Origin: Patiria miniata
Taxonomy: Eukaryota; Echinodermata; Asteroidea; Valvatida; Asterinidae
NCBI RefSeq assembly: GCF_015706575.1
Contig: NW_024037071.1
Span: forward strand, 10,033,774-10,097,773
Direction: 5' to 3'
Length of the DNA: 64,000 bases
Shown here: in pieces, positions 1-13,499 of the stretch
Position numbering within the stretch: position 1 is the stretch's first letter
Layout of the letters: every line of letters starts with the position of its first letter
The notes under the pieces: generated by a model
Seen by the model: the letters and a program-made list of their open reading frames with translations, nothing else
Database searches by the model: none
What the model was told of the DNA's origin: nothing
Translations under genes and position numbers: made by a program

Positions 1-1789
1 AACTTTTGGTGTTTTAGATACGAAGTGTTCCATTATTGTCCTCTCTTTTACTCTTTTCCCTTTTTTCCCCTTTTATTGGTTAAACCATCTTATGTGACCG
101 GTCCCTCTCCTATTTATCTATGCATGAGCAAGCGTAATACCACCAAGGATTCTGTATTTCATAAAACCTAAATTCACGCTACACTGGCAAACTTTGTAGT
201 GGCAAATACTGGTGCCCGTACCACATTCGAATGGACGGATCGGGAACCAACGCGTATAGCCAGCGCGCAATGGCCGGTGAGCTATATGCAGAGTTTCTCG
301 ATTAGTGAGTTAACCATTAACAAGACAAGACGGCAAAACTTTGTAGAGCTGGAACCAGGGCGCAACAAAATTATATTCAGCTGATTCAGAATGGCTAGTC
401 ACTGCTGGCATCTTCTGTTCATGCACTAAGTGTACACAATGGGCGAGCCCATTTATTTGCGATACAGGTGTTCCTATACGATAGCTCTGCCTAGATCACA
501 CGTGACTTGTGAGTCAGTCAGTCAGTCAACCTCGTCCCCAGGGCTCGTCCCTCGTGTACTTGGTGATTTTATTTCCAACGTGCATTACGTGTTTTTCACG
601 ATCATGGCAATTGTAACGTCCACACCTTCTCAAAAATACTCCTTTCCTTTCCAATTTGCTCATATTAATATGAAATGTGATACTGCATATTGGCGGGATA
701 AGATTGTAACATTGTAAGTAAGAAAACAATCGTGGTTCTGTAACTCACGGCGCGACAAATTGATTCTGTTCTTACCCCCAGACACCGCATACAGAAACGA
801 ACGCTTATGTAACGCACAGGCAGGCACCAGACTATTCTTCATTTGCATACGTGTTCAAAAATGTTGTACACTCATGCAAATGATCCAATACCAGGGTGAG
901 AGAGCAGGTAGTGGTGAGCGCGTATTGCTCGACACCCTGGGGACGAGGTTGTGGGTGGACCGGGGCTCTGGTTGGAGAAGCCAGCCAGGCCAGCCAGGGG
1001 TCAGACTTTGCAAAAAAAAAACCTTATTACATTTGGGATTTGTCATCCTCGTTATCTCGCGATATCGCCCCAATTTCATTTCTCCTCTTGCCATAAATTT
1101 TGTTAAAGTATCTGTGTTTTTTTCAAGAAAACAACTCATCAAGACTGTGGTCACCCAGATAAAAATAAAAAAATTATGACGGGTTTAGTGGTTGACGTGT
1201 GGCCGCTAATTTATGCGGTCGGCGGAGCGATCGCATGCAGACAAATTGTCGGCATTACTGACTGTGTGACCAAGAACCAACGATCAGTGATAACGGCAGT
1301 AATTAGCTGATATTTTGTTTTGGTTGGTAACTGCCGTTCTTATTTTTCGAGGCCTCTCAGTGAAATCCTAAGTCACTACACTAATATGTCTAGAAAAATC
1401 CTGCTGTTGGCCGAAATAAGTTTAACATTTCACGACAGCATGTACATGGTCACGTTTACGGCTCTCGAAAGTCCGAGAGCGCGAAATCGAGTTGAATCTC
1501 GTTTTTTGGCAGCAAATGTGGGAGTGATGGTGTAATGATGGTCTGGTATATGATGATTTTCCAATGGCCACTGTAATGGTCTCATTTATCCGGTATGTCG
1601 ATCTTTCCGGACGAATTCCGATAGGCCAGGAAGGGCGATAGCTGAAGAGGTCTATAGCCTAGGGCTCATTAACAGATGAACTCGGCACACTGCACAGAGC
1701 TGCCAACGGTGGACATCACTGCGCAACTTCGGACATGGGCATTTTACCGAAATTTGCCTTCTTAAATAAAGATCAGGGCCTACTTTCCT
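1..1789. other. Intergenic, no gene recognised
   Basis: Short open frames here (up to 139 codons) overlap on both strands and match no motif I know. No splice-supported coding structure or repeat family is evident. Confidence 0.5.
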
Positions 1790-2004
1790 GGCTCTGCTAA
1801 TCGTAAGCGAGAAATCCCCGCTTACTGTAGCAGAAAATCCCGTACAAGCGAGGAATTTGGACTTACGTACTTACCCCGTAATTAAGGATTCTGTGCTTAT
1901 TGGGTTAGCGAACTTACCGCAGAATTGTTCTGCTAGCAGTGTTTAATAGCGCAGAATGGTGATTGTAAGCGCGGAATTATTAGGTTAGCTGGCTAGCAGA
2001 GCCG
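1790..2004. mobile_element. Small inverted-repeat element (215 bp)
   Basis: The ends are a perfect 10-bp inverted repeat, GGCTCTGCTA at 1790 and TAGCAGAGCC at 1995-2004. Internal segments resemble each other in opposite orientations (for example CGTAAGCG and CGCTTAC). No target-site duplication is visible. Probably a degenerate fold-back MITE. Confidence 0.45.
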
Positions 2005-3754
2005 ATACGACATTGGCCTATGGACTATCTGAGTTTAGAACACCAATGCGCATGCGCACCTGCAGGCCTACTCACTTTCCAAATTCCATCCAGATCGTTC
2101 GCGTCACGAATAAACTTTGAACATAGTCCAGAGCTGTGCACACAGCCGGTAGGCTAGTCATGATCAGCCAGATAAGACTTTGTAAACGTAACAAAGGCGT
2201 GGCATAACTGTCTATGAGAAGTCGTTATTTATGGTGTCTGGAGTATGTCACATTTGCAAGCTGTTTTACGTCGCTTTTGTTAGTGATTAGAGCAAGACAC
2301 GACGTACGTGCGTTGGCACTATAGCCACTCTATCATTTTGTCAACATGAAGCACATCGAAGCTTATAGGCCTATACATCATAATTATTCCCAACTTTCAA
2401 ACGATGCATCTAATATAGATATCTCTTAATCGAATTAGGCTATCGTCAGTCACATAAATTGAAAAGGCCCCGTACTTTTATCCTTGATTTTACACTGTTC
2501 ACTTTTTATATTATGTGGTCTATGAAGTGTGTTTACATTCTGTAACTTTGCCAAACTTTGAGTCACAATAATTCTTTTCTTTGGTTTCTATTTCCTTCCC
2601 CCCCCCCCCAAATTCTTTGTCATTTCCGCCAGACATTCAATTTCAAATTCCACTGTTGACTTTTTGATAATCCGCACCCACATTTTTAAGTGTTTATTTT
2701 CCAAATTATTTATAGACGACTGCACTGTTATGCGCAATATGGATGCCGCTGCTGCTGAACCTCAGCCTCATCACGCACGGTGACGCTTTGGCCTGCCAAT
2801 CTCGGATTGGAACCAACAGGGGGCGGGGGTTTTTTTCGTGCCTAAAGAAAAAACAAAACAAGTGTGAGTGCACAATAAGCTCTGGCTGTCTTGCGTGAAA
2901 GTCTTGCATGAAATCTATCAAGATAATCCCCGCCAAAGCTTTGATTTGTGATAAATACCACGTGACTATCATAACCATAACATTACTGCACATGTGTTGC
3001 CTCCATTTACAAACTTTTCATAAACATCTTTCCGAATTATTACAAACAATTTTTGTTAACTATTTAATTTATTTTGTTTGCTTTTTTTGACAATTACAGT
3101 TTGGTAGTTATATTTCATGGGAAACTTAAACGGTTTATTTTGGTTAACTTTCCAGGGACAGACCGACCAACCGAACACCAAGTGACATGCAGAAAGAATC
3201 AAAAGGATTGAGGCTTGCGCTTGGTTTTTCCACACGCGTGCCAAGCATGCATGACAAAAACTGTCGCGGTTTTCACAGACACGCACATCTGCAAAGTTTT
3301 GACCTACTTTCCGCTAACACAAGTCGTCACACCTCGTTTTCACCGTGACTTCCGCGGTGCTAATTCCGAGCGTGTTCATGGATAGCTATAGTTAGACCAG
3401 TTAGACCTTGTAAATGTTTCCGATCCCCGTGTGTCTAGTCTTCCCCCACACCGCGGGGTGCCTAATGGGACGCGCGTGCTCCGCAAGAAGTGTCGGGGCA
3501 TGCAGGAGAGAAAATTGAATCCGCCCGGCGGCCCGGGCCAGACTCTGGCTGCCGGCTCGCATCAACTGGTCAATTGGTCAAACTTGTCAGCCACGCCTAA
3601 CCTGACACTGTCCACTGGGATGAAACTGGAAACTACTTTCAGATTGCACGGAGGTCTTAGTCATGTACTTCTCTTTTCAAAGCAGTTTCACAAGTTGTAT
3701 TCTATAGGTGCTAGAGTGTTACTGTCACCTCCCATAATATACTTTGTTAGTTTA
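2005..3754. other. Intergenic, no gene recognised
   Basis: Mostly non-repetitive AT-rich DNA with a C-run at about 2600. The 145-codon open frame at 3431-3868 has no recognisable domain and runs into the inverted-repeat block that follows. Confidence 0.45.
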
Positions 3755-4346
3755 CTCTATTCGAGTGAGAATTCACTCCGTCCGAATGATAGTAAGGAGC
3801 AGACTTTTGAGAGTGAAATTCATTCAATCGAACAGATGAAATTCTCACCTGAGTCTCCACTGGATTGACTCTTCTTCTTTTTTGAAGAGTATTTTTCTCG
3901 AATAAGAGTGATCTTCACTGTAACTCGTCTATTCCCTTATTTCACTCTTCAGAAAATAATGATACACGATTCTGATCTGACCAGATACACTACTCTAAAT
4001 TTTCCATCAGAGTGAAAATAGGGACTAGATGACAGTATTGTAGTACTCGTACTCGTACTCGAGTACTTTTTTCGAGGGTACCGCGTAATTATACTTTAAA
4101 TAAACCATCATTGCATACTCTCTTAATTCCAAAGAGTGAAAATTCACTCCATTCGAGTGAAGATTCACTTCCAAAGTCGGAAACTAGGGACTAGACTAGA
4201 GTGAAATTTCTTCAATCGTGAAGATCGAGGTTTCACTAGAGCTTCGACTGGAGTGGTTCATTTTTCAGACTGTCAATCAAAAATGAAAATGATTTTCACT
4301 CTAAAACGTCTAGTCCCTAATTTCACTCTTTGGAATTTAGAGAGTA
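3755..4346. repeat. GAGTGAAAATTCACTC-type inverted-repeat block with fold-back at 4116-4346
   Basis: Short palindromes built on GAGTGA...TCACTC recur throughout, as does GGGACTAGA and its complement. Within the block TACTCTCTTAATTCC (4116) is matched in reverse complement by the end at 4332-4346, followed by AAAGAGTGAAA on both sides, giving a fold-back of about 231 bp. Confidence 0.5.
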
Positions 4347-4384
4347 CAATCAATATACTTTGAAACTGAGAACTCTGACATTAT

Positions 4385-4470
4385 AATTTTGCCTCTAAAT
4401 AGGAGTTGTGGCATTAGGGAGACATTGAAGTGTCTCCTGAAGTGTCTCCTAAATCTACTTGTCCCCCTAA
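4385..4470 (+). repeat. TAGGGAGACA-family repeat, copy 1
   Basis: GCCTCTAAA...GGCATTAGGGAGACA and several GTGTCTCCT units. The same order of motifs occurs in reverse complement at 31620-31750. Confidence 0.5.
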
Positions 4471-6529
4471 GGTGTAACTTATGCCGAAAAAATGTACAGG
4501 AGTTTAGAAACGTGTTTGATCTCTTTATAACCACAGTAGAATTTCTTTATATTTCCTGGGTTTTTTCGCCCCTCCCTCCCTCCATCGCAATGTACCACTG
4601 CGTCGCGTGGTGATGTCTAATGGACAGATGTCGTCTAATTGCGTAGTTATTGGTGTTTTCTCCTGACGTGAGCTGAGGATCGGTACTGCTTTCGTCTTCA
4701 AGTACTATGCTTTACAGAATCCAATACTCCTTTACCAGTTATAATTATGTATCACCCGGTTGATCACCCAAATTATTATATAATACGTGGGATAAAACCC
4801 TATGATTATAGGTTTTCCCGGCTAGTTTAAAACATTTTTTGTTCGAATCACCGGTTCTTACATTCAAATTCGTCCAGCAACATCATTTTAGTGCACTTCC
4901 AATGTTTAATTTCGTCTTTTGTCCGACACTTTCAAATTTAGCCTCCAAACAAATTCAAACAATGAGCACACGTTTTCAACACGGTGTATTCGATTTCGTC
5001 TCGTCTACGCCAAACCGTGTTATTCAGAAATCAAATTCGTCTAATTGATTTATATAAGACGAACTTGATCTCTGAATGCTGCCATTCGGCAACAGCTTAG
5101 ACGAATTTGATCTGTAATGACGAATATTCTTGACCCGGTGACTAAAGAGGGTGACCAAACTTTGAAATTGAATGGTTAATGGCTGAATTGGTTTTTGAAT
5201 TTGAGTGGGAAATCTTTTAAATAGCCGGGGAAACCTTTATTGTAGGGTTTGCAAAACTTAAAAGTGGGACATTTTTTTTTAAAGTAAAGTACATGCCTCC
5301 ATGCAGCTTTGCTAATATTCTGATTCCACCCTCCCCCGCAGGCCCGCACCCCGCTACTTCGTTAAATCTTATCCCCGCCTACAAAAAGGCTGTCTCGTGA
5401 GTTATAACACCCGTCATTCTACTTCTTTAAACAGACTCCCATTATACGTTTCTTGTGACGGTCCTGTCGGTTGAGACATTGACTTGTCTAAAACCTAAAC
5501 CGCTTGTAACGCAAGGTGGCGCTATTGATCCAGAGGAAATGAGTACAGTCGGTTTGTGTGAGTGTGACCTGGTACAATGTCTTGGTATTTCTACCCGGTT
5601 AAAAAATAATTATGTATTCTTTGACTTAGAATGAGAAAAACGTGAGTAGTCTTTTGGGGTATCGTATCCCTACATGATAATTGTGTTATGAAATTTTTGT
5701 TGATTTTTTTAAGAAAAACATTTAGTTAAGTATACTGAACTCATGTATCTGAAAATAATAATTTTCACAGACTTGAAGGGTCACGTACGTGCGCATAGAA
5801 CTATAAGTCATTCAAGTCGACAACTGATCCAAGCAAGTTGTTTATTTTAATGTTTGCAGTGTCTCCTCTGCTGGCCAAGTCGAGTGCGGAAAAGATCGCA
5901 ATACAAAACAATAGGACAGAATTGCATCTACTCGCGTAGACTTTTTGGAATGATTTCAATTCCTAAGCGAAAAATCCTTAATAACATTTCACCGTTTCTT
6001 GTCAATTCGCCATAATTTGTGTGTGATGTTCAAAACCTAATTCATTAAAGGTGCTTCGGCGGGTTTACATCAGTAGCATCTGTTTACAAAGGGCGTGTGC
6101 TTGCATTGTTGCCCTCCATATAATTATTGTCTATTTACAGACAATAAAACCATGATGATAATAATTGTAACCAGGTCCAAACGTGCATGACGCAAAAGTA
6201 AGTTTCGGGTGGGTCCGGTACCGTAACACCACACGGTCTGTTATGTATAATCTTTTCTTTCCGGACTCACACTGTAAGCAATTCAATATTCTATTGTGAT
6301 GTCTCGTTGTCAAGTTTTGCCAATTCTATCCAGACCCCTCTTTTTTCAGTGCGTCTGGCCGCCATATGGACTTCAGACATGATCCCCACAGAAGAGGATA
6401 TGGCTGTAATTGATCATTGTGGTGTGGATGTCATATTCTGGAGGAAACGGCAAAAATGCGCAGTGTCTTTTTACGACGCAGACGAGCAGCGCATTATACG
6501 TCTGGGGCCTACTCGCTTCCGTCAGGATG
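4471..6529. other. Intergenic, no gene recognised
   Basis: No coding signal. Contains one GGTGGCGCTA motif at 5515-5524 resembling a CTCF core. Otherwise AT-rich and apparently unique. Confidence 0.45.
5511..5524 (+). promoter_or_regulatory. Possible CTCF-like site
   Basis: AAGGTGGCGCTA resembles the insect/bilaterian CTCF core AGGTGGCGC. Motif similarity only. Confidence 0.2.
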
Positions 6530-6994
6530 CAGGCCAGTAAGTGGGTCCAAAGCTGCCAACGCCAGCCAAACCACGATTTGCATGGCCTCAAATTCTCCGT
6601 TATTAGAGCATTTTGTAGGCCATGAACTTGAGGGTTTTTCAAAAAGAAGGGTGGAAGCCGTGCACAGGACTGCGAGCTCGTATTTCTGTGAAAATCGGGT
6701 GAAATGGGAATTACAATTGCTAATTTTGCAATGGAGCGCAGGGCCATCTTTTTCAAAATGGCGATGGGCTACAGGACTGTCGACTACTTTTAGGGGTGAT
6801 TATTTTTGGATGGAACTTTCTCCCAAAAGTCATTGGTTAACCCCCAAAACATTGAACAGAAAATGAAAGATGATGAAATAAGCTTTGATTTTATGTGTGC
6901 CTCAAGCACCTTGGAGAGTTGTGAGTATATGTCATGAATTTCGGAAGTCGGCGTATTTATCACTGGTGTCTATGGTAGTTTATTTACTGGTCTA
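6530..6994 (+). mobile_element. MITE, CAGGCCAGTAAAT family, copy 1
   Basis: Begins CAGGCCAGTAA and ends TTTATTTACTGGTCTA, imperfect terminal inverted repeats. The body matches the copy at 32732-33183 throughout, including ATGGCGATGGGCTAC and CAGAAAATGAAAGATGATGA, and a truncated reversed copy at 25270-25556. The CAG start and lack of coding capacity suggest a non-autonomous hAT-like element; no clear 8-bp duplication. Confidence 0.7.
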
Positions 6995-7771
6995 TGTCTG
7001 CAACCGTCAATGCCAGATAGGAATGGCGCCCTCACACGGCAGCCGTCTCGAGTAACTCGGTTCATACAGTTCATTACAGGCGATCAGATGCGCTTAATTC
7101 ACTGCAAAATAACGGGGCACTTCATTTTCGGCCATAGCGTTGTGACTTTAATTGTAAAAAAAAGTGTATCATCAATTGACTCACATTAAAGGCAGGTTTT
7201 CTCTAAGCTCGGGTGTTTTTTTGTAAGGCTTTACTGTTTTGAGCAATACAGAAGTTAAATAAGACATCGATCGTAACTTAAAAAAAAAAAAAAAAGGCCC
7301 ATGGTTAGTTATGGAATAACTCTGTACAAATATGAAATATCGTATATATTATTTACGGCCCGACAATAATTCAGTTTTAGTTTTGTTTCCCCACCCCCCC
7401 CCCCCAACCCCGCTCATTTTTAGAATCGATAACAAATGTGAGTATCTGGAACCAGTCTAGTTAGTCTACTGGTTGTGCGCAAAAGCAACCCCCAAAAAGA
7501 CATTGAGGGTTGCTGACTCCCGAAAGAAAAACAAAAAGGCATTTTTCCCCGTTAAAATTAAACACTCAAAAGTACAAACTTCGTTCGGGAAAAAATATCG
7601 AAATTGTTGAATACATCTTTACAAATCAACTCAAAATTGACACGAATGAAAGCACAAGCTTTCCTGTTATATCACTTTTCAAGTAATCGAGATTTTCGTT
7701 CATAGTACATGTATATTACGTTCATGGTTGTACACGTAAGTTCAGGGCATGCCGTGGGAGCATTAATAAAG

Positions 7772-7788
7772 ACGAATGAGGGCGCTGT
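7772..7788 (+). promoter_or_regulatory. Possible CTCF-like site
   Basis: ACGAATGAGGGCGCTGT contains the GAGGGCGCT core; the 5' half fits the consensus poorly. Confidence 0.2.
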
Positions 7789-8031
7789 GCTTGTTTTATG
7801 GTGAACATAACATTTGTCAGGAATTATTGAGCGACAAGAAAAACGAATTTACAGTTATCTCTGACTATAACATTCTATAAAATCTCACCCATCCTATCAA
7901 TGAAAGAGAAGGTAGTATTTTAATAAAATAAGCCAACTTATTTAACAACCTCCAACAAGTAATTTGGTCTAACACGTTGTAGTGTTTCCTCTGATTAAAA
8001 GTCAGACGCAGTGCACCGTCCACTCAATAAT

Positions 8032-8047
8032 AGCGCCCTCTTTGTAC
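8032..8047 (-). promoter_or_regulatory. Possible CTCF-like site
   Basis: The reverse complement reads TACAAAGAGGGCGCT, sharing the GAGGGCGCT core. Confidence 0.2.
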
Positions 8048-9110
8048 TCGACAGATTGCACTGTCTTATTCTGCATCTGCTGCATTAACTATTTCTTCTT
8101 TTTAATGGGGATCAGTGGTTGCTTTATGCTTCATGGTGTTCATTGAAACCCCCGATAAATGGTTTTCAAAACTTACGTTTTTATAATTACAAACTCTCAG
8201 ACTTACATTAAATACAAAGTGGGAATTCCTAGGCTCGTAAGATTTACCTGATCGATTACCACCAAATTTTCTAAAAAATTTCGTGCCTACAAATCAACCC
8301 TGAACAGTCCTTAAAAGGGTACATCGTTTTGAAATCGCCGAAACCGTTGTTTAAGATTGTTTACTTATCCTAGTTTTCAAAGGTCTGGTTGAAAGGAAAC
8401 TAACCTAATGTCGCACTGTTCCTGAGAGGAAACGAAAAGAAAAAAATCCGGTTGTTTACTTCTGACGCAGTGGACATTTTGTGGCATACGCATACGCATT
8501 TCCAGCCGTAAATACAAGTCTCCTTCTTGGACGTTAGCCCCAACTTCTGTGTCCATTTATGCATAATAATGTCAGAGGATTTAATGTACGGTACATTTCG
8601 TACAAGTGCAAACAGCACCAATACATACATGTTGTTTCCCGCACATCCGCAGCATGCGATGCATGCACGGTGGAACATGTGCGACTGGAATCATGACCTA
8701 GCACCGATTTTGAGAGTCAAAATGTTGACCCCCGAAATAATTCATGCACGCAAGCATAACACAAATACGGCCAATTTGTAAAGGATGTTTGTGAGGGTGT
8801 TTATATTCTACGTTTAACTTAGGCTTTCCAATTAATATCATTTCATATAAAGCGTGTTTTGTAGCCCAATTGGGCGTCATCCAGGACGTAGTGTCCATTT
8901 AAGACATAAATAAGAGCTCCTTTGAACTGCTAGAGCACAACGAGCGCAAATGTTACTCGTCTAAGTTTAATGAAAAAAATACAAACACTTATGTCGGGCC
9001 TTTCTCTTTATTCGTGAACATGGACTTTAAGGTACCAACAAAAGTTTTGAATTTAAACGAAATGATAGGGTAGAAATCAGCGAATGTAGTAATGAACAGG
9101 GGGACCAGTA

Positions 9111-9128
9111 ATCACGAGAGGGCGCTGC
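9111..9128 (+). promoter_or_regulatory. Possible CTCF-like site (good match)
   Basis: ATCACGAGAGGGCGCTGC closely resembles the bilaterian CTCF consensus CCACNAGRGGGCGC. Confidence 0.3.
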
Positions 9129-9395
9129 TTACGAATCAAGGAATAGCATCGTCCTTATTAAAAATTTCACCACGCGGTTGCTAACCAAACGCTTGCCTGC
9201 AATGGTGACCGATCACGGGGAAACCGCATGGTCACGCGATACTTTGACGTCATACGATCGGAATCTATACTTTTCAATTGTAAATGTTCTTCTCGCGAAG
9301 CTTTTGCAAATTTGGGGCTAGATCTCTGAATTTCTTTTTCCTGTTTTCCCTGCATCAGTACTCTTGCTTTCGTGAATTACGAATCCAACACAACC

Positions 9396-9460
9396 ATCAG
9401 TGGACAGAATCCCGAACGGCACCAGTGGACCAAACCCATCGCAGCCATCAGTGGACCATT
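9396..9460. repeat. Short tandem of ATCAGTGGACC units
   Basis: CATCAGTGGACAG, CACCAGTGGACC and CATCAGTGGACC occur in succession, three imperfect copies about 27 bp apart. Confidence 0.4.
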
Positions 9461-10090
9461 TCCGTAGGCTTGTGTTGATATAGTTGGTAAAAAGGCCAAG
9501 CGGTTGGCTTCCGGTGCAACTCAGCCTCGCGCTCACGGACGGTCACGCCTGTGAGCAACCCCGTCCCCATGGCGTCGAGCCGGTACGCTCCCACTAGCTG
9601 CACTCTCAAAAATGTTCAAATGCACGTTCAAAAATCTTGCACATACAAAATATGGAAACCTGGGGAAGGATTACTTGGACGCAATAATATACACTGGATG
9701 TTACTTACGTAAATAACCACAAGTACACGATATAAATCGATTACTTATTGTTGCGGTATCAAATCAGAATACAGGAAGTGAGTTTTCCTCATAGGGTCTA
9801 CCTTTGTCTCGAGATTGTAACGTCCTGGGAACGAGGTTGGGACTGTGCGTTCATCAATCATGGTGGTGACCTGTCCAAAATGCTTTCAGATGCCCCTTCA
9901 CATTAACAGTAATACTGCTCTCGAGCGAACAATATTATTGTTGCCAGAAACACTGGCTGCCGAAAGTAATTCCTCGACGACAGCAGAACCACAAGCAATA
10001 CGCTGTACCTAAAAAGGGCGCTGTTTAACCTTATCGCGTGAAGCCAAGACGCTTCGTTTGGCCACCAGTGCTGCTGTAGCTGCTGTAAAT

Positions 10091-10450
10091 ACAGTGCCGT
10101 GGGGGGGGGGGGGGAGTAAGGGGGGTATCCCCCCCAATATTTTGTAAAGACTGCCCTTTACCCTTTTTCGCAAGTGTTTACCCCCCCCCCTGAATATTTT
10201 TAAAGAGTGCCCTTTTTTGGTTTAAACAAGTGCCCTTTCTACAAAAAAAATGACTACCCTTTTTTTCGAAAACAAGTGTCCTTTTTACAAAACAAATGAG
10301 TGCCTTTTTTAACTAGCGGCTGTAATGAGTGCCTTTTGGGGAATTTCGCGCGTGTGCCTCCCTGAACTTATTATTGTCTTAAAGTGTGTATGATCTTTCA
10401 ACAGCGCCCTCATTGAAAGATGGTACCAGGCCCCCCCCCAACACTGTCCG
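10091..10450. repeat. G/C-run rich degenerate repeat with AGTGCCCTTTTT units
   Basis: Between a G run at 10100 and a C run at 10430, the motif TGCCCTTTTT or a variant repeats about seven times. The outer CAGTGCCG and CAACACTG ends hint at a decayed hAT-like element, but termini are not clear. Confidence 0.35.
10403..10419 (-). promoter_or_regulatory. Possible CTCF-like site
   Basis: The reverse complement reads TCAATGAGGGCGCT; core match only. Confidence 0.2.
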
Positions 10451-13400
10451 TCACGTCAGTGTTGACCTGATTATCCCTCTTTTAAGTCAGCCGATTAATT
10501 AGTTCAAATCAAATGATATTATACACGCCGTTTCGAAGGGTGATTTTCGGGAGAGCGCTCTGAATCTAATATGATTGTAAATTGAAGGATTTTCACAGTT
10601 TAAGTTCTTATTTGAGGGTTCTGGAAGGGCGCCACAAGAGGTGAACTTCAGGTTCTACTATAGCAGCGTGCATACCCATGTGTCCTTCAATATCGGCGCT
10701 CGGGTTCACTGTCACCGTTGAGGGGGCACTATGTGACGATGGAAAGTCGATGCCATGCTGCAGTTTAACGGCTGAAAGTGCTTTCGCTAACTGTGGAACT
10801 TTTTCTACATGCCCTTTACTCACGTGGAGACACAGAAACACTGATTTAGAAATAAACCTATCTCGGTATCTGTGCATCGGCCCGTCAATAAATTTCCCAC
10901 ACAATTCGCGTACGATCCATCAAAGGCGATAAGACCTCGTCTGCTGCCGCGGATGTAGATACGTGACCCCTCGGCTGACCCCGCCGTCCTATCGCCCTAT
11001 CATTTTTAATAACTGCTTGTCATAACAGTGGCAACCACTAAATTCCCCTGGGTTATACACGGACGAGGGATGAGAATATCCATACTGTTCCCCCTGATTC
11101 TGCTGATACGGTGATGGCTGCTGAATGGCGCTACGGTAGCATTAAAGGGATTGATAAGGCTTTCGTCGGATAATATTCCATCATTTCCAAATTATACAAA
11201 TGTCAAAGACCGACCAGGAAAGTCGTGAATGGGGGACAATCCTCATGTTCAAATGCGTAATGCCAAGCTCTCATTAGAAGTGGGCATGCGCGGTTTGTTT
11301 TGTAACGACGATACCGTGGATAAATCTCAATACAGTTTTATCCCCGAAATAATAATATTCCCACAGCTATGAATGGCTCAAAATGCATCAAATGTACTTC
11401 CCTATTGCTTTTTCAAATTGTTAAGAACAAATGCAAGATATGATTCACTCGTTAGATATAATTCACTTAAAAGCATTGGAAATCTTATTGCTGATCCGAT
11501 TGCTAATATAGAGAGATACAAACAGTCACGTTGGACCTCGTCCCGAGCATTTTCTGGCGTCATGCAACCCTCAACCCAGGATGCCACTTTAAACAACAAC
11601 AAAGTTCCATCTTGACAAGCTTTTAAAATGGTTCATCGATGGAGGAGCCAGCACTGCGAACGATAGCCGAGCCGTGCCAACCAACCTGCCAGACGTCACT
11701 TACGGCCCCACGGCTTATCTGGCAGCGATACGGTGATGGGGGCAAAATCCTGTGCGCCGAAACGCGGGCCGGGAACGCAGGAACCTCCAAACTCATTTTT
11801 CTTCTGCTGATGGACATTTATGGGTTCCAGAATTCCTTCTCCTGATAAAACCCTCAGACGATAATCCACCAGTCTCCCTGCCTTTTTTGCGTCCTGGGTT
11901 TAACCTTCAACTTGACTGTTTATTTGATTAAAGGAATTGTCAACCTTGAGTGATGGATGTATAGTTTACTTTCTCTCTAGGATTTTCTCCTCTCTTTTTT
12001 TTTTGGTTAATGGAAATCGGGGAAAAACATGCCAAATTCTGAAGATCAGGAATGTCTGAAAGTAGAAACTCCGATGATGATGATGATCACACTGAAGTGT
12101 GGTTTCCTGTGTAATACTGCGAGATGGAAAACTGGAACTTATGCTCACGAGAAAATCCGCTAAAAACAGCATGTTGGCCCATAAAATGAATCTGTAGATA
12201 TAGTGGTGTAACAAGGATTCAATTTGCATGAGAGAGGAGCCTTTGGGCCTCATTTTCCGGAGTTTGCCTTCCCCAAATTCTGAATGGCGCCGGGAGCAAA
12301 GACCTCAAATGGGAGGCCGTGCACACCCCCATGCCAACCCCCCCCCCCCCAACCCCCCTCCCCTCTGTAGTTACGCCATCGGAAATCAACTATAGATGGT
12401 GTATAGGCCTATTGAATCAAAAATGATTTTTTTTTTTCTTCAAGATATAATTTCCATTTTTTTTACAGGATTATTGTCAATTGCTTTTGAACAGTTTTCT
12501 TTATCGTGTTTTCATGCCGTATTTTGCAATTTTTTTTATTTTTTTTGTTTGAATGTTGGGTGTTTCGCTTTAAGATTGTCACACAATGGTAGGCCGTATG
12601 TCGCAGCCCCGATCGCCAGTTTGGTGGGGACAAGTCGAATAAATAACGCCAGTCCTTCAAACAATGCCATTAATAGCCGCTATAATCGATGCCAAGGCAT
12701 GCCGGGGAGTCGCGGAAGTTTACTTGAGCGAGGAAGACCAGCTGCCAAGCCGGGGAAGAGATATGGGGTCCGCGATGGCCCGCTTTGAACCCTAGCCACC
12801 GGACCAATTAGCGAGGGTGAGAGAAAAAAAATCTGGGGAGAACCACAAAGTACTGGCTCGCCCCCCTTTACTTCCTTCGTTTACTCTTACTTTCTCTTTC
12901 GTTGGTGATAGGCCGGCCAGTCTTCTTCTTCTGAAAGCAAACAGAAGGGGCTGGTGGTGGCGAGATCGGAGGCGTCGCTGTCGCATCCAGTGTGTAGTCT
13001 AGCGCGAACTCGGCGAGGACAATTTGTGTCACTCTTGACGCGCCCCGGCCAAATCCTTAAAACGCACCCCGAGGCTGGGCGTCTCTCTGGAGCTTGCTAC
13101 CCCAATCAGTCCTCAGTCAGACTCGCCCCGTTTCAGCCCCAACAAGTGTCAGACCCATTTCTTTCTGTTTTCGTTGGTGTCCGCTTCATGTATTTCAACC
13201 CCCGGAGTCGTCAGCCAACTTGCAGAGAAGGGTAAATGTTGTCGCTGGCCTCTGCCTGCCCTCTGAGCTTGTCTGCCCGGACCTGCCAGCCCACCAAGCA
13301 AGATAGGAGAAGAAGAGAAAGCGACCAGACGCAGGGAGATTTCTCGAAACTCACTGATCCCCCCATCAATATTTTCCTGATCGAGTCATTAGCACAATTG

Positions 13401-13499
13401 GCGCTCTTGTTGCAGCGAGCGTGGCAGCCAGTGTTAAAGCCCGGTCTAAACATTTACTTACTTAAGTAAATGAAAGGCCGTTACAGCTAAACAATATTG
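10451..13499. other. NK4 upstream intergenic, candidate regulatory DNA
   Basis: Apparently unique DNA, with GC-balanced stretches at 10670-11000, 11630-11800 and 12700-13300 that look unlike the repeats elsewhere. C/T runs and a MITE-like end (CTGTAGTTACGCCATCGG, 12365) lie at 12330-12385. No homology-supported exon; enhancer content is inference from position. Confidence 0.35.

Larger units (their letters stand above)
6995..10090. other. Intergenic with possible CTCF-like motifs, no gene recognised
   Basis: AT-rich, with A and C runs (7280-7296, 7391-7405). GAGGGCGCT motifs occur at 7778 (+), 8032 (-) and 9118 (+). A short imperfect tandem of ATCAGTGGACC lies at 9396-9460. No plausible exon. 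Confidence 0.45.

Noticed and set aside
6373..6866. Overlapping 127- and 149-codon frames
   Set aside because: They run into the MITE at 6530-6994 and have no recognisable domain.
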